From assembly GCF_014218295.1 (NCBI RefSeq), contig NZ_AP023287.1, positions 3,472,001-3,536,000 of the forward strand: a stretch of DNA of 64,000 nucleotides, in the 5' to 3' direction. The stretch is from Mycolicibacterium litorale (GTDB lineage Bacteria; Actinomycetota; Actinomycetes; Mycobacteriales; Mycobacteriaceae). The notes under the pieces are model-generated. The model was not told where the DNA came from. It did not search any database and worked only from the letters and a program-made list of their open reading frames with translations. This document shows, piece after piece, positions 10,080 to 20,959 of this stretch. Positions within the stretch are counted from its first letter, which is position 1. Every line of letters begins with the position of its first letter. The position numbers and the translations under genes were made by a program.

Positions 10080-10471
10080 GCCCGGCCCCCGTGCGCGCGA
10101 CCCGGCAGCGGGCCGCGATCGCCGAACTCCTCGAGGAGGTCGACGACTTCCGCTCGGCCCAGGAACTGCACGACGCCCTCAGACGCCGGGGCGAGGGCAT
10201 CGGGCTGACCACGGTGTACCGCACCCTGCAGTCGATGGCGGAGTCCGGACTCGTCGACACCCTGCGCACCGACACCGGCGAATCGGTGTACCGCCGCTGC
10301 TCGGCCGATCACCACCATCACCTGGTGTGCCGGGCGTGCGGGGCCACCGTCGAGATCCAGGGCGGTCAGGTGGAGACGTGGGCCGCCGACATCGCCCGCG
10401 AACACGGGTTCTCCGACGTCAGCCACACCATCGAGATCTTCGGGGTGTGCGGGGACTGCTCAGGACGTTAG
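10076..10471 (+). CDS. zur: Zinc uptake regulator Zur (FurB)
   Basis: 131-residue Fur-family repressor. N-terminal winged helix ([13 protein letters not shown], then [10 protein letters not shown] recognition helix) and C-terminal dimer domain with the metal cluster [12 protein letters not shown] and final C-G-D-C structural zinc cysteines. With zinc it represses uptake and alternative ribosomal protein genes. GTG start inside the smtB stop. Synteny (glyS-smtB-zur) identifies it as Zur rather than FurA. Confidence 0.93.
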   Translation: MSPAPVRATRQRAAIAELLEEVDDFRSAQELHDALRRRGEGIGLTTVYRTLQSMAESGLVDTLRTDTGESVYRRCSADHHHHLVCRACGATVEIQGGQVETWAADIAREHGFSDVSHTIEIFGVCGDCSGR

Positions 10472-10888
10472 ATCGCGGCGGATGTCGGCGCCCGTGCTGA
10501 GCACCAGCAGGATCAGTGTGCGCAACGCCTCGTCGGACAGCCCGGCGGCCGGAAAGTTGTAGCGCAGCAGCACATCGGCGGCCTTCTTCGAATTGCGTTT
10601 GGCGCCCGCCGCGATCTCCTTCGGACCGCTCTTGGCCGCCAGGGACACCGTGCCCAGCAGCGTGCCGTGTGCGTGGTCGGCGACGGCGTTGCGCAGTCTG
10701 GCGTCCAGCGGCAGATCCCACGCCAGGATCTGCGTGAGCGACACCAGGTCAAGGCCTTCGGCGATGGAGACCACCCGCAGCGAGGCGATCGTCCCGTCGT
10801 GCCGCACGGTGAGCGCACCGTCGGCCTCACGGGTCACCGCGTCGACGAAACCGTCGAGCACGGCGGCCAACCGCGGCTGCAGGTCCAT
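10460..10888 (-). CDS. Conserved hypothetical protein (Rv2360c-like), 142 aa
   Basis: Starts [10 protein letters not shown]; the ATG shares one base with the uppS stop (TGATG), indicating coupling to uppS. Soluble protein, mixed alpha/beta, with a Lys-rich K-S-G-P-K-E-I-A-A-G-A-K-R-N-S-K-K segment and hydrophobic C-terminal helix. No known catalytic motif. Conserved in mycobacteria at the same site between zur and uppS. The 3' end overlaps the zur 3' end by 12 bases (convergent). Confidence 0.75.
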   Translation of the reverse strand: MDLQPRLAAVLDGFVDAVTREADGALTVRHDGTIASLRVVSIAEGLDLVSLTQILAWDLPLDARLRNAVADHAHGTLLGTVSLAAKSGPKEIAAGAKRNSKKAADVLLRYNFPAAGLSDEALRTLILLVLSTGADIRRDLTS

Positions 10889-11784
10889 CAGGCCCGACCG
10901 AACCTTCGGTTGCGGCTCACGTACTCCTCGCAGGCCGCCCACAGGTCGCGGCGGTCGTAGTCCGGCCACAGTTTGTCCTGGAAGACGTATTCGGCGTAGG
11001 CGGACTGCCACAGCAGGAAGTTGCTGGCCCGCTGCTCCCCCGACGTGCGGATGAACAGGTCGACGTCGGGGATGTCGGGCCGGTGCAGATGCTTGGCGAA
11101 CGCGGCCTCGGTGATGCGGCCCGGGTTCACCTTGCCGTCGACGGCCTCCTGCGCGAGCTGGCGCGCCGCCTCGACGATCTCGGTGCGCCCGCCGTAGTTC
11201 ACGCAGTAGTTGATGGTGATGACGTCGTTGTCGACCGTCATCTCCTCGGCGATGTCGAACTCCTTGCTCACGCTGCGCCACATCCGTGGCCGCGATCCGA
11301 CCCAGCGCATCCGCACACCCATGTCGTTGAGGTTCTCGCGGCGGCGGCGGACCACCTCACGGTTGAACCCCATCAGGAAGCGCACCTCCTCGGTGCTGCG
11401 TTTCCAGTTCTCGGTGGAGAACGCGTACACCGTCAGGTGTTTGATGCCGATCTCGATGGCTCCGCAGGTGATGTCGATGAGCACCGCCTCGCCCATCTTG
11501 TGGCCCTCGGTGCGGTGCAGCCCGCGCTGCGTCGCCCAGCGACCGTTTCCGTCCATCACGACCGCGACGTGCTGGGGCACCTGGTCGGCGGGGATCTTCG
11601 GCGCCGCCGCCTTGCTCGTATGCTGCGGCGGGCGGGCGAACCTGCCGTTGGTGTTCGGCGGCAGCTCGGGGAACACCACCGGCCACGTCGACTTGTCGGG
11701 GAAGGTCGGATAGTCGTCGGCAGGTGGGTCGAGCTGCGGGAATTGCGACTTCTTGCGCTCAGCTCCCCGCCGCGAGCTGGTCAC
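10888..11784 (-). CDS. uppS: Decaprenyl diphosphate synthase (long-chain cis-prenyltransferase)
   Basis: 298 residues from GTG 11784 (V-T-S-S-R-R-G-A), the start that best matches the M. tuberculosis Rv2361c N-terminus. Adds isopentenyl units in cis to make decaprenyl diphosphate, carrier for arabinogalactan and peptidoglycan precursors. Family motifs: [13 protein letters not shown] (catalytic Asp), [20 protein letters not shown], and [15 protein letters not shown]. Overlaps the recO 3' end by 26 bases and couples to the 142-aa gene downstream. Confidence 0.95.
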   Translation of the reverse strand: MTSSRRGAERKKSQFPQLDPPADDYPTFPDKSTWPVVFPELPPNTNGRFARPPQHTSKAAAPKIPADQVPQHVAVVMDGNGRWATQRGLHRTEGHKMGEAVLIDITCGAIEIGIKHLTVYAFSTENWKRSTEEVRFLMGFNREVVRRRRENLNDMGVRMRWVGSRPRMWRSVSKEFDIAEEMTVDNDVITINYCVNYGGRTEIVEAARQLAQEAVDGKVNPGRITEAAFAKHLHRPDIPDVDLFIRTSGEQRASNFLLWQSAYAEYVFQDKLWPDYDRRDLWAACEEYVSRNRRFGRA

Positions 11785-12589
11785 CCGGTTCGTCACCACG
11801 GTGCACATCCTGCCGCAACAGCGAAACCCGGTGATCGGCGACCGCTTGATCGACTCGGTAGACGCGCTCCACCAGCGGCAACGTGCGTAACTGTCGTTCC
11901 AGGTGCCACTGCAGATGCGCGGCCACCAAACCGCTGGCCTGGCTGCGGTGTGCCGACGTGGACGCCTCGGCGGCCGGCCAGTCGCCGTCGTGCAGCGCGG
12001 CCATCAGGTCCAGCACCGCCTGCGGCGGCGTCACCGACCCCGACGGCCGGCAGTGCACGCAGACGCTGCCGCCCGCCGCGACGTGGAACGCCCGGTGCGG
12101 GCCCGGTGTGGCGCAGCGGGCGCACTCGGTCAGCGCCGGCGCCCAGCCCGCGATTCCCATGGCGCGCAACAGGTACGCGTCGAGCACCAGTTCGCGCGGC
12201 CGGCTGCCGTCGGCGACCGCCCGCAACGCGCCGACGGTCAGCCGGTGCAGCGCGGGCATCGGGGCGCGCTCCTCACCGGCGAGCCGTTCGGCGGTCTCGA
12301 GCACCGCGCAGGCCGACGTGTAACGGCCGTAGTCGCTGACGATGTCGGAGGCGAACGCATCGATCGCCTGCACCTGGGTGACGATGTCGAGGTTGCGGCC
12401 GGGATGGAGTTGGACGTCGATGTGGGCGAACGGTTCCAGCCGGGCACCGAACTTGCTGCGGGTACGGCGCACCCCTTTGGCGACTGCGCGGACGAGTCCG
12501 TGGTCGCGGGTCAGCAGGGTGACGATCCGGTCGGCCTCCCCCAGCTTGTGTTGGCGCAGCACGACCGCGCGGTCCCGATACAGCCGCAT
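11759..12589 (-). CDS. recO: DNA repair protein RecO
   Basis: 276 residues. N-terminal OB fold ([21 protein letters not shown]) and helical domain with four cysteines (C-A-R-C...C-V-H-C) of the RecO zinc site. It anneals single strands and loads RecA with RecR in gap repair. Start set at the second of two adjacent ATGs (12589), as in M. tuberculosis Rv2362c. First gene of the leftward recO-uppS-142aa operon; divergent from the amidase. Confidence 0.94.
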   Translation of the reverse strand: MRLYRDRAVVLRQHKLGEADRIVTLLTRDHGLVRAVAKGVRRTRSKFGARLEPFAHIDVQLHPGRNLDIVTQVQAIDAFASDIVSDYGRYTSACAVLETAERLAGEERAPMPALHRLTVGALRAVADGSRPRELVLDAYLLRAMGIAGWAPALTECARCATPGPHRAFHVAAGGSVCVHCRPSGSVTPPQAVLDLMAALHDGDWPAAEASTSAHRSQASGLVAAHLQWHLERQLRTLPLVERVYRVDQAVADHRVSLLRQDVHRGDEPGDQLAAGS

Positions 12590-12652
12590 CACTCCAGTGT
12601 TCCATCACGGTCGGACAATGCTCGGTCGGCAACGCCGATATGGTTGGAGCCG

Positions 12653-14173
12653 ATGGCTGATTCGTCTGCTCCCCGTTCTGCTCGAACCGCCTTCCCGACC
12701 CTGACGGACCAGCTCTATCAGCTCGCCAGTGGCGCGGTGACGGCGGAGGATCTGGTGCGCCGGTCCCTGCATGCCATCTCGGCGAGCCAGCCCACACTCA
12801 ACGCGTTCCGGGTGGTGCTGACCGAACGGGCACTCGTCGACGCCGCCGAGGCCGACCGCCGGCGCGCCGCCGGGGATCAGCGTCCCCTGCTGGGCATCCC
12901 GATCGCGGTGAAGGACGACGTCGACGTCGCCGGGGTGCCGACGCGTTTCGGCACCGCGGGCACGGTGCGGCCGGCCACCGCCGACGCCGAGGTGGTCCGC
13001 CGCCTGCGGGCCGCCGGCGCGGTGATCGTCGGCAAGACCAACACGTGCGAACTCGGCCAGTGGCCGTTCACGAGCGGACCGGCCTTCGGCCACACCCTCA
13101 ATCCGTGGTCGCGCGACCACACTCCGGGCGGATCGTCGGGCGGCAGCGCAGCGGCGGTGGCCGCCGGCCTCGTCACCGCGGCGATCGGCTCCGACGGCGC
13201 GGGCAGCGTGCGGATCCCGGCGGCCTGGTGTCACCTCGTCGGCATCAAACCGCAGCGCGGCCGCATCTCGACCTCGCCGCTGGCCGATGCGTTCAACGGC
13301 ATCACCGTCAACGGGGTGCTCGCCCGCACCGTCGCCGACGCGGCGCTGGTGCTCGACGCGGCGTCCGGCAACGCTCCCGGCGACCTGCACCGTCCCGCGC
13401 CGGTGCGGGTATCGGAATACGTGGCCAGAGCGCCGGGGCCGCTGCGGATCGGGTTGTCGACGAAGTTCCCCTTCACCGGCTTCCGCGCCACCCTGCATCC
13501 CGACATCCGTGCGGCACTGCACACCGTCTCGCGCCACCTCGAGGAACTGGGCCACACCGTGCGGCCCGCGGATCCCGACTACACCGTCGGCATGTCGTGG
13601 AACTTCCTGTCCCGCTCCACTTCCGGGCTGCTGGACTGGGCCGACCGGCTGGGCTACGGCGTCGACCTCGACAAGCGCACGAAGGCCAATCTGCGGATGG
13701 GGCGGCTGCTGTCGGAGCACGTCCTGCGTAAGGCCCGCGCCAAGGAGGCCGCCGCCCAGCGCCGTATCGGCTGGGTGTTCAACCTGTGCGACGTGGTGCT
13801 GGCGCCGACCACCGCGCAACCCCCGCCCCGTGTGCACGAGTTCGACGACCTCGGCGGACTGGCCACCGACCGCACGATGATCAAGGCGTGTCCGGTCACG
13901 TGGCCGTGGAACCTGCTCGGCTGGCCGTCGATCAACGTGCCGGCCGGGTTCACCGCCGACGGGCTACCGATCGGGGTCCAGCTCATGGGTCCCGCCGAGA
14001 GCGAGCCGCTGTTGGTGTCGCTGGCGGCGGAACTCGAGGCCGTCAGCGGGTGGGCCGCCCGTCAGCCGGCGGTGTGGTGGGAGACGCCGCAGGTGCCGCT
14101 GGCCGCCACGGCCGCGGCCGCTCGAGCCGAGGACCCACCGACCGCTCCGATGCGGCAGGACGAAGTCGCCTGA
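12653..14173 (+). CDS. amiA2: Amidase signature family amidase
   Basis: 506 residues. The Ser-cisSer-Lys triad of amidase-signature enzymes is intact: Lys in G-I-P-I-A-V-K-D-D-V, cis-Ser in G-G-S-S-G-G-S, and nucleophile Ser in S-D-G-A-G-S-V-R-I-P. Hydrolyses an amide of unknown identity; no GatB or GatC is adjacent, so it is a stand-alone amidase, not part of the amidotransferase. Start ATG 12653 (M-A-D-S-S-A-P). The C-terminus extends past the W-W end of the M. tuberculosis protein by about 25 Ala-rich residues. Convergent with era, 5-base gap. Confidence 0.9.
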   Translation: MADSSAPRSARTAFPTLTDQLYQLASGAVTAEDLVRRSLHAISASQPTLNAFRVVLTERALVDAAEADRRRAAGDQRPLLGIPIAVKDDVDVAGVPTRFGTAGTVRPATADAEVVRRLRAAGAVIVGKTNTCELGQWPFTSGPAFGHTLNPWSRDHTPGGSSGGSAAAVAAGLVTAAIGSDGAGSVRIPAAWCHLVGIKPQRGRISTSPLADAFNGITVNGVLARTVADAALVLDAASGNAPGDLHRPAPVRVSEYVARAPGPLRIGLSTKFPFTGFRATLHPDIRAALHTVSRHLEELGHTVRPADPDYTVGMSWNFLSRSTSGLLDWADRLGYGVDLDKRTKANLRMGRLLSEHVLRKARAKEAAAQRRIGWVFNLCDVVLAPTTAQPPPRVHEFDDLGGLATDRTMIKACPVTWPWNLLGWPSINVPAGFTADGLPIGVQLMGPAESEPLLVSLAAELEAVSGWAARQPAVWWETPQVPLAATAAAARAEDPPTAPMRQDEVA

Positions 14174-14178
14174 GGCGA

Positions 14179-15090
14179 TCAGAAACCCAGGCGCCCAAGT
14201 TGTTTCGGGTCGCGCTGCCAGTTCTTGGCGATCTTGACCCGCAGGTCCAGGTAGACCTTCGTACCGAGCAGCTTCTCGATCTGCGTTCGCGCGGCCGTGC
14301 CGACCTCGCGCAGGCGGGCACCGCCCTTGCCGATCACGATGCCCTTCTGGCTGTCACGCTCGACGTACAGGATGGCGTGGACGTCGATCAGTTCGCCCTG
14401 TTCGGGTGTGCGGCCCTCGCGCGGATTCACCTCGTCGATGACCACGGCCAGTGAGTGCGGCAGTTCGTCGCGCACCCCTTCGAGGGCGGCCTCGCGGATC
14501 AGTTCGGCCATGAGCGTCTCCTCCGGCTCGTCGGTCAACTCACCGTCGGGATAGAACGCCGGGCCGGGCGGGAGCTTGCTCGCCAGCACGTCGGTCAGCA
14601 CGTCGAGCTGTTCGCCGGTGGTGGCCGAGACGGGCACGATCTCGGCGTCCGGTCCGACCAGTTCACTGACCGCGACGAGTTGGGCGGCGACCCGGTCCCT
14701 GGGCACCTTGTCGATCTTGGTGACGATCGCGACCAGCGTGGTCCTCGGCGCGACGGCCCGGATCTGCTCGTGGATCCAGCGGTCCCCCGGGCCGATGGCC
14801 TCGTCGGCGGGGATGCACAGGCCGATCACGTCGACCTCGGAGTAGGTGGTCTTGACCAGATCGTTGAGCCGCTGGCCGAGCAGCGTCCGCGGCCGGTGCA
14901 GGCCCGGCGTGTCGACGAGGATGATCTGGAAGTCCTCGCGGTGCACGATGCCGCGGATGGTGTGCCGCGTGGTCTGCGGTCGATTCGACGTGATCGCGAC
15001 CTTGGCGCCGACGAGCGCGTTGGTCAGGGTCGACTTGCCGGTGTTCGGCCGGCCGACGAAACACACGAACCCGGAACGGAACTCGCTCAC
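14179..15090 (-). CDS. era: GTPase Era
   Basis: 303 residues. G motifs: G-R-P-N-T-G-K-S-T (G1), D-T-P-G (G3), T-K-I-D (G4); C-terminal KH domain with V-I-G-K-G-G-A-R-L-R-E-V-G that binds the 3' end of 16S rRNA for 30S assembly. GTG start shares GTGA with the stop of the upstream 109-aa gene. Part of the leftward run phoH-ybeY-CBS protein-109aa-era, a ribosome-maturation operon conserved in mycobacteria. Confidence 0.97.
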   Translation of the reverse strand: MSEFRSGFVCFVGRPNTGKSTLTNALVGAKVAITSNRPQTTRHTIRGIVHREDFQIILVDTPGLHRPRTLLGQRLNDLVKTTYSEVDVIGLCIPADEAIGPGDRWIHEQIRAVAPRTTLVAIVTKIDKVPRDRVAAQLVAVSELVGPDAEIVPVSATTGEQLDVLTDVLASKLPPGPAFYPDGELTDEPEETLMAELIREAALEGVRDELPHSLAVVIDEVNPREGRTPEQGELIDVHAILYVERDSQKGIVIGKGGARLREVGTAARTQIEKLLGTKVYLDLRVKIAKNWQRDPKQLGRLGF

Positions 15091-15416
15091 ACCACGGTCC
15101 CGGCACGGTCGGTGACGATCACGGCGGCGTCGGCGGACAACTCACGCACCGCGGCCACCCCAGCATCGTCGGCCGCGCCGCCGACGAGCACGGCGGCCTC
15201 GAATCCGGTGGCGCCGCTGGAGACCGCCGCGGCCACCGCGGCCTGCAGGGCGGTCAGTGACAACGCGGTCAGGCCGACGGGGGCGCCGGCGTAGGTGCGG
15301 CCGTCGAGGTCGCGCACGGCGGCACCGCTGCCGGCTTCGGCGCGGGCCATCGCGCCGCGGGCCAGCACGACGAGTTTGCCGTCCTCGGGGTCGAGCTCAG
15401 TCAACGTTCTCCTCAT
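15087..15416 (-). CDS. Conserved hypothetical protein between era and the CBS protein (Rv2365c-like)
   Basis: 109 residues, Ala/Val-rich. The sequence [27 protein letters not shown] suggests a cytidine-deaminase-like fold (as in small Cdd-related proteins), but the zinc-binding C-x-x-C pair is not visible, so deaminase activity is not supported. Coupled to era by a GTGA overlap and overlaps the 3' end of the upstream CBS gene by 20 bases, so it is translated with them. Confidence 0.7.
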   Translation of the reverse strand: MRRTLTELDPEDGKLVVLARGAMARAEAGSGAAVRDLDGRTYAGAPVGLTALSLTALQAAVAAAVSSGATGFEAAVLVGGAADDAGVAAVRELSADAAVIVTDRAGTVV

Positions 15417-16704
15417 CGTGCTCGTCGTCGTCTTCAGGTTCGGTGGGACTGACCAAGACGGTGCCGATCCGTACCCGCCCGCGGTGGTCCGGGCCGCCTT
15501 CGGCCTTGAGCCGCAAGCCGTCCCAGGTCACCTCGGCGCCCGGCAGCGGCACGCGGCCGAGTTCGAAGGCCACCAGGCCGCCGACGGTGTCGACGTCGAG
15601 ATCCTCGGCGAACTCGATGTCGTACAGCTCACCGAGATCCTCGATCGGCAGCCGCGCCGATACCCGGTACTCGCGGTTGCCGAGGTCCTCGACGGGCGCC
15701 ACCTCGTCGGTGTCGTACTCGTCGGCGATCTCACCGACGATCTCCTCGAGCACGTCTTCGATGGTGACCAGACCCGCGATGGCGCCGTATTCGTCGACCA
15801 GCAGCGCCATGTGGTAGCGGTCGCGCTGCATCTCGCGCAGCAGTTCGTCGAGCGGTTTGGAGTCCGGGACGAACACCGCGGGCCGCATCACCTGGTCGAC
15901 GGTCGTGTCGCGGCCGCCGTTGACCGAGTAGTAGGTCTGCTGGACAAGGTCTTTCAGATACACCACGCCGACCACGTCGTCGACGTTCTCACCGATGACG
16001 GGGATGCGGGAATGGCCGCTGCGCACCGCCAGTGAGGTCGCCTGACCGGCTGTCTTACCGCTCTCGATCCACACCATCTCGGTGCGCGGCACCATCACCT
16101 CACGTGCCGCGGTGTCGCCGAGTTCGAACACCGACTGGATCATCCGCCGCTCGTCGTCGGCCACCACACCACGCTGTTGCGCGAGGTCGACGACCTCACG
16201 CAGTTCGATCTCGGAGGCGAACGGACCGTTGCGGAAGCCGCGGCCCGGGGTGAGCGCGTTGCCGATCAACACGAGCAGTCGGCTGATCGGGGTCAGCAGC
16301 ACCGAGATCGCCTGCAGCGGAAGCGCGGTGTAGAGCGCGATGGGATAGGCGTTCTGCCGCCCGACCGTGCGCGGACCGACGCCGACGGCGACGAAGCTGG
16401 CGACCACCATGATGCCCGCGGCCGCGGTCAGCCCCCAACTGACGCCGAGCAGGCCGTCGAGGTAGGCGGCCAACAGCACCGTGGCGGTCACTTCGCAGCT
16501 GATCCGCAGCAGCACGATGAGGTTGATGTAGCGGGGCCGCTCGTTCATCACACGCGACAACCGCACGGCACCCGGACGTTCGTCGCGGACGAGTTCCTCG
16601 ACCCGCGCCATCGACACGGTGCTCAGGGCGGCGTCGATCGCCGCGAACAGCCCGCCGAAGGCGACCAGGGCGATGGCTCCGATGAGCTGAGGTAGTCCGC
16701 TCAT
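15397..16704 (-). CDS. Hemolysin/CorC family membrane protein with CBS domains (Rv2366c-like)
   Basis: 435 residues from ATG 16704, which overlaps the ybeY stop (ATGA). Order: DUF21 transmembrane domain (about residues 1-180, helices starting [13 protein letters not shown]), a CBS pair ([19 protein letters not shown] and [19 protein letters not shown]), and a C-terminal CorC/HlyC domain, then a very acidic tail ([11 protein letters not shown]). The family is linked to Mg2+/cation transport. Sits in the ybeY-era operon. Confidence 0.9.
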   Translation of the reverse strand: MSGLPQLIGAIALVAFGGLFAAIDAALSTVSMARVEELVRDERPGAVRLSRVMNERPRYINLIVLLRISCEVTATVLLAAYLDGLLGVSWGLTAAAGIMVVASFVAVGVGPRTVGRQNAYPIALYTALPLQAISVLLTPISRLLVLIGNALTPGRGFRNGPFASEIELREVVDLAQQRGVVADDERRMIQSVFELGDTAAREVMVPRTEMVWIESGKTAGQATSLAVRSGHSRIPVIGENVDDVVGVVYLKDLVQQTYYSVNGGRDTTVDQVMRPAVFVPDSKPLDELLREMQRDRYHMALLVDEYGAIAGLVTIEDVLEEIVGEIADEYDTDEVAPVEDLGNREYRVSARLPIEDLGELYDIEFAEDLDVDTVGGLVAFELGRVPLPGAEVTWDGLRLKAEGGPDHRGRVRIGTVLVSPTEPEDDDEHDEENVD

Positions 16705-17234
16705 TCGTCGAAGTACCGCGACTTGTCCAGCAGCCGCCGGTCGCGCTCGGTCTGACGGTCGAGGTGGTATGCCTCGACCTGGTCGGCCACCCACCCCTCG
16801 AGCAGTTCACGTTGCAGCGCGAACATCTCTTTCTCCTCGTCGGGTTCGGCGTGGTCGTAACCCAGGAGGTGCAGCACCCCGTGCACGGTCAGCAGCGCGA
16901 GCTCGTGGCCGAGCGAATGTCCCGCGGTCTCGGCCTGTTTCGCCGCGAATTCCGGGCACAGCACGATGTCGCCGAGCATGGCGGGACCCGGCTCCGGCGC
17001 GTCGGGGCGACCACCGGGCTCGAGCTCGTCCATCGGGAAGCTCATCACGTCGGTGGGCCCGGGCAGGTCCATCCAGCGCATGTGCAGATCGGCCATCGCC
17101 GGCGTGTCGAGCAGCACCATGGACAGCTCGGCCGCGGGGTTGACGTTCATCTTCTCGATGACGAACCGGGCGACGCTGATCAACTCCTCTTCGGAGACGT
17201 CGATGCCGGACTCGTTGGAAACCTCGATACTCAT
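16701..17234 (-). CDS. ybeY: Endoribonuclease YbeY
   Basis: 177-residue rRNA-processing endonuclease needed for 16S 3' end maturation and ribosome quality control. The single zinc site is [11 protein letters not shown] (the H-x3-H-x5-H motif). Starts M-S-I-E-V-S-N-E. Seven bases downstream of phoH, and its stop overlaps the CBS gene start by 4 bases. Confidence 0.95.
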   Translation of the reverse strand: MSIEVSNESGIDVSEEELISVARFVIEKMNVNPAAELSMVLLDTPAMADLHMRWMDLPGPTDVMSFPMDELEPGGRPDAPEPGPAMLGDIVLCPEFAAKQAETAGHSLGHELALLTVHGVLHLLGYDHAEPDEEKEMFALQRELLEGWVADQVEAYHLDRQTERDRRLLDKSRYFDE

Positions 17235-17240
17235 GCGCCG

Positions 17241-18317
17241 TTACCGCCGTGGCCGGCCGCTGGACGCCCGCCGCTGCGCCCGGTTCAGTTGCGCGGGCTC
17301 TTCGAACTTGGCGTAGGCGTCAACGATCTCGGAGACCAGCCGGTGCCGGACGACGTCGGCGCTGGTGAGTTCGGCGAAGTGGATGTCGTCGATGTTGTCG
17401 AGGATCCGCATCGCGGCGCGCAGACCGGACTCTGCCCCGCCGGGCAGGTCCATCTGGGTGACGTCGCCGGTGACGACGATCTTCGAGTTGAAGCCGAGGC
17501 GGGTGAGGAACATCTTCATCTGCTCGGCGGTGGTGTTCTGCGCCTCGTCGAGGATGATGAACGCGTCGTTGAGCGTCCTGCCCCGCATGTACGCCAGCGG
17601 CGCGACCTCGATGACCCCGGCGCTCATCAGCTTCGGGATCAGCTCAGGGTCCATCATGTCGTGCAGCGCGTCGTACAGCGGCCGCAGGTAAGGGTCGATC
17701 TTCTCGCTCAGCGTGCCGGGCAGGAAGCCGAGCCGCTCACCGGCTTCCACGGCGGGACGGGTGAGGATGATGCGGCTGACCTGTTTGCTCTGCAGTGCGC
17801 TGACGGCCTTGGCCATGGCCAGGTACGTCTTGCCCGTACCGGCCGGGCCCACACCGAACACGATGGTGTGCTGGTCGATCGCGTCGACGTAGTGCTTCTG
17901 GTTGAGCGTCTTGGGCCGGATCGTCTTACCGCGCCGCGACAGGATGTCCAGCGTCAGTACCTCGGCCGGGGACGCGTCGCCGGTGCCGGTGAGCATCGCG
18001 ACGCTGTGCCGCACCGTGTCCGGCGTCAGGGCCTGACCGCCCGCGGCGATCGCGATCAGTTCGGAGACCACCCGCTCGGCGAGCGCCACGTCGGCGGGCT
18101 CCCCGGTGAGGGTGAGTGCGTTGCCGCGGACGTGGAGGTCAGCGGCCAGCAGCTGCTCGAGGGCGCGCAGGTTCTCGTCGGCGGAACCGAGCAGGCCCAT
18201 GACGAGGTCGGGCGGAACATCGATGCTGCTGCGTACCTGGGCGCCGGTGGTTGAGGGGCCGGTCGTGGGGGCCGGCGAGGACCCGGACGAGTCAGCGTTC
18301 GTTTCGCGGGGCGTCAC
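17241..18317 (-). CDS. phoH: PhoH-family ATPase
   Basis: 358 residues from GTG 18317 (V-T-P-R-E-T-N-A-D), matching the start of M. tuberculosis PhoH1; longer starts add an unlikely basic segment. Walker A G-P-A-G-T-G-K-T, Walker [10 protein letters not shown], and an N-terminal KH-like region (S-I-D-V-P-P-D-L-V). RNA-binding ATPase of the YbeY neighbourhood, probably acting with YbeY in RNA processing. First gene of this leftward operon; divergent from the membrane protein that follows. Confidence 0.93.
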   Translation of the reverse strand: MTPRETNADSSGSSPAPTTGPSTTGAQVRSSIDVPPDLVMGLLGSADENLRALEQLLAADLHVRGNALTLTGEPADVALAERVVSELIAIAAGGQALTPDTVRHSVAMLTGTGDASPAEVLTLDILSRRGKTIRPKTLNQKHYVDAIDQHTIVFGVGPAGTGKTYLAMAKAVSALQSKQVSRIILTRPAVEAGERLGFLPGTLSEKIDPYLRPLYDALHDMMDPELIPKLMSAGVIEVAPLAYMRGRTLNDAFIILDEAQNTTAEQMKMFLTRLGFNSKIVVTGDVTQMDLPGGAESGLRAAMRILDNIDDIHFAELTSADVVRHRLVSEIVDAYAKFEEPAQLNRAQRRASSGRPRR

Positions 18318-18430
18318 GTGCTGCTTTCTGCCTGCTTTCTGTTCTGCATCGACCCGACGGCCGTGTTGTCGCTGGTCCCAGTCTACCGCCGGGTCCGACA
18401 CCGCCCCAATGGTTAACCTGGTGAACGCCG

Positions 18431-19033
18431 ATGACCCCTCGCCCCCGCGCCGCCGCGACCGCCTGGATCCTCGGTGCGGCGGCCTACCTGACGGCCGAGG
18501 CGCTCGCCGCGGCCGCGTACCGGCCGTCCTACAGCTACGTCGACGACTACATCAGCGATCTCGGGGTGCCGGGGCGGCCGCTCGCAGCCCTGATGAACGC
18601 CGCGTTCATGGTTCAAGGTGGGCTGTTGCTCGTGGGCGCGGTGCTGGCGACGGGACTGCGTTGCCGTCTGCTGGTGACCTTCGCGGCGGCCAACGCCGTC
18701 GGCAACCTGCTGGTCGCGACGGTGCACGCGGGCGACGGCGCAATTCACCTCGTCGGCGCCGCCCTCGCCATCGCGGGCGGCAACGCGGCGGCGCTCGCCG
18801 GCGTGTCCCTGCACCCGGGTCGTCGCTACCGGCTGATCTGCCGGCTGCTCGGCGGTGCCGGGTTGGTCAGCCTGGCCGTTCTGGTCGCCCAGGCGTGGGC
18901 CGGTGTCGAGGTGGCGCCTGCACCGGTGTGGGAACGGGCGAGCGTCTATCCGATCCTGGCCTGGCAGGTCTGCGCGGCCGTTGCGGTGGCACGGCCGGCG
19001 ATCTCACTGCCAGCGCGGCGTCAGCACCCCTAG
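18431..19033 (+). CDS. DUF998-type integral membrane protein
   Basis: 200 residues, about six hydrophobic segments. The first helix carries [16 protein letters not shown], followed by [12 protein letters not shown], a motif common to DUF998 proteins. Basic C-terminus. No catalytic role known. Its 3' end overlaps the convergent rsmE by 30 bases. Confidence 0.75.
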   Translation: MTPRPRAAATAWILGAAAYLTAEALAAAAYRPSYSYVDDYISDLGVPGRPLAALMNAAFMVQGGLLLVGAVLATGLRCRLLVTFAAANAVGNLLVATVHAGDGAIHLVGAALAIAGGNAAALAGVSLHPGRRYRLICRLLGGAGLVSLAVLVAQAWAGVEVAPAPVWERASVYPILAWQVCAAVAVARPAISLPARRQHP

Positions 19034-19750
19034 CGCGCCGAGGCCGACGGCCGCCGCCGTCGAGGTCCGCAGCACGGTCGGCCCCAGCCGCACGGCCACC
19101 GCCCCCGCTGCCGTCAGCGCGGCGATCTCGTCGTCGGCGATACCGCCCTCGGGCCCCACGATCAGCGTCACCGCGCTCGCCTCCGCCAGGGAAAGGCCGG
19201 TCAGCGGCGCGGTCGCCGATTCGTGCAGCACCAGCACGGTCACACCGGCGGCCACCTCCGCCGTCACCCGGCCGACCAGCTCGGGCGTCGTCACCACACC
19301 GTCGACCGGCGGGATGTGGGCGCGGCGCGACTGGCGGGCCGCCGACCGGGCCACCGACCGCCACCGCCGCAGACCCTTGTCGACCTTCGGTCCCTCCCAC
19401 CGGGCCACGCACCGCGCGGCCTGCCACGCCACCACCGCATCGGCACCGGCCTCGGTGGCCAGCTCCACGGCGAGTTCGGAACGCTCGGACTTCGGGATCG
19501 CCTGGACGACGGTCACCGCGGGCACCGTCGGCACGACGATCCGGCGGTCCAGTACACGCGCGGTCAGCCGTCCCTTGGCGACGTCCTCGACCACGCAGTG
19601 CGCCACGGCGCCGGCGCCGTCGCCGAGATCGAGGTGCTCGCCCGGCCGGATGCGCCGCACGCTGGTGGCGTGGAAGCCCTCGTCACCGTCGACGACGGCG
19701 AGTCGGTCGGGCTCGGGGACCGCGTCGACGTAGAAGAGCGGTCGACTCAA
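19004..19750 (-). CDS. rsmE: 16S rRNA (uracil(1498)-N(3))-methyltransferase
   Basis: 248 residues. SPOUT methyltransferase with an N-terminal PUA-like part ([19 protein letters not shown]) and the knotted SAM site I-V-G-P-E-G-G-I and [11 protein letters not shown]. Methylates U1498 of 16S rRNA. Two bases downstream of dnaJ2, so likely part of the hrcA-dnaJ2-rsmE unit. Confidence 0.94.
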   Translation of the reverse strand: MSRPLFYVDAVPEPDRLAVVDGDEGFHATSVRRIRPGEHLDLGDGAGAVAHCVVEDVAKGRLTARVLDRRIVVPTVPAVTVVQAIPKSERSELAVELATEAGADAVVAWQAARCVARWEGPKVDKGLRRWRSVARSAARQSRRAHIPPVDGVVTTPELVGRVTAEVAAGVTVLVLHESATAPLTGLSLAEASAVTLIVGPEGGIADDEIAALTAAGAVAVRLGPTVLRTSTAAAVGLGALGVLTPRWQ

Positions 19751-19752
19751 CG

Positions 19753-20904
19753 TCAGCGACCGGTGAACGTCTCGCGCAGCCGGCTGAACAACCCGCCGGA
19801 GTTGGACGCGGACGGTGAGCTGCTGGTGCGCACCTCGGCCACGTCGCGGCTGCGGTGTTCCTTGAGCTGGCGCAGCAGTTCGATGTCGGTGTGGTCGAGC
19901 CGCGACGGCACCACGACGTCGATGTGGGCGTGCAGGTCGCCGCGCACCCCGGAGCGCAGATGCGGCATACCGTGGCCGCGCAGCGTCGTCACCGCACCGG
20001 GCTGGGTGCCTGCCGCGATCGTGAGTTCGATCGGACCGCCGAGGATGTCCTCGACGGTGACCGTGGTGCCCAGCGCCGCGTCGACCATCGGCACCGACAC
20101 CGTGCAGTGCAGGTCGTCGCCGTCGCGCACGAACACGTCGTGCGGTTTCTCGTGCACCTCCACGTACAGGTCGCCGGCCGGACCGCCGCCGGGGCCGACC
20201 TCCCCCTGGGCGGCCAGCCGCACGCGCATCCCGTCGCCGACGCCGGCCGGGATCTTCACGCTGATCTCGCGGCGGGCGCGGACGCGGCCGTCACCGCCGC
20301 AGCGGTGGCACGGGTCGGGGATCACCTCGCCGACGCCGCCGCACACCGGGCAGGGCCGCGTGGTCATCACCTGTCCGAGCAACGAACGCTGCACCGTCTG
20401 GATCTCCCCGCGGCCACCGCAGGTGTCACAGGCCACCGGCGTCGAGTCGCCGTGGGTGCCCTTGCCGTGGCACAGGTCGCACAGCACCGCGGTGTCGACG
20501 GTGACCTGCTTGGTCACCCCGGTCGCGCATTCGGCCAGGTCCAGACGCATCCGGAGCAGGGAGTCGGAGCCGGGACGCACCCGGCCGATGGGCCCGCGCG
20601 AGGTGGCGCCGCCGCCGAAGAAGGCTTCGAACACGTCGCCGAGGCCGCCGAATCCGCCGCCGAACCCGTTGGCCGATGCGCCCGCACTCTCCAGCGGATC
20701 CCCGCCGAGGTCGACGATGCGCCGCTTCTCCGGATCGGAGAGCACCTCGTAGGCGGCGCTGATCTCCTTGAACCGCGCCTGCGCCTCCTCGTCCGGGTTG
20801 ACGTCGGGATGCAGTTCCCGCGCCAGCTTGCGATAGGCGCGCTTGATCTCCTGATCGCTCGCACCCTTGCTCACCCCGAGCAGGCCGTAATAATCGCGTG
20901 CCAC
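19753..20904 (-). CDS. dnaJ2: Chaperone DnaJ (DnaJ2)
   Basis: 383 residues. J domain with the H-P-D triad (E-L-H-P-D-V-N-P-D), Gly/Phe-rich linker ([10 protein letters not shown]), four zinc repeats ([32 protein letters not shown]) and C-terminal substrate domain. Co-chaperone of DnaK. Follows hrcA by 55 bases; HrcA is the likely regulator. Confidence 0.96.
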   Translation of the reverse strand: MARDYYGLLGVSKGASDQEIKRAYRKLARELHPDVNPDEEAQARFKEISAAYEVLSDPEKRRIVDLGGDPLESAGASANGFGGGFGGLGDVFEAFFGGGATSRGPIGRVRPGSDSLLRMRLDLAECATGVTKQVTVDTAVLCDLCHGKGTHGDSTPVACDTCGGRGEIQTVQRSLLGQVMTTRPCPVCGGVGEVIPDPCHRCGGDGRVRARREISVKIPAGVGDGMRVRLAAQGEVGPGGGPAGDLYVEVHEKPHDVFVRDGDDLHCTVSVPMVDAALGTTVTVEDILGGPIELTIAAGTQPGAVTTLRGHGMPHLRSGVRGDLHAHIDVVVPSRLDHTDIELLRQLKEHRSRDVAEVRTSSSPSASNSGGLFSRLRETFTGR

Positions 20905-20959
20905 GCTTGACCTTTCAGTGCCTTTGCCGCCGGTGTGACCCGACGTCTCCGTGCCGGTG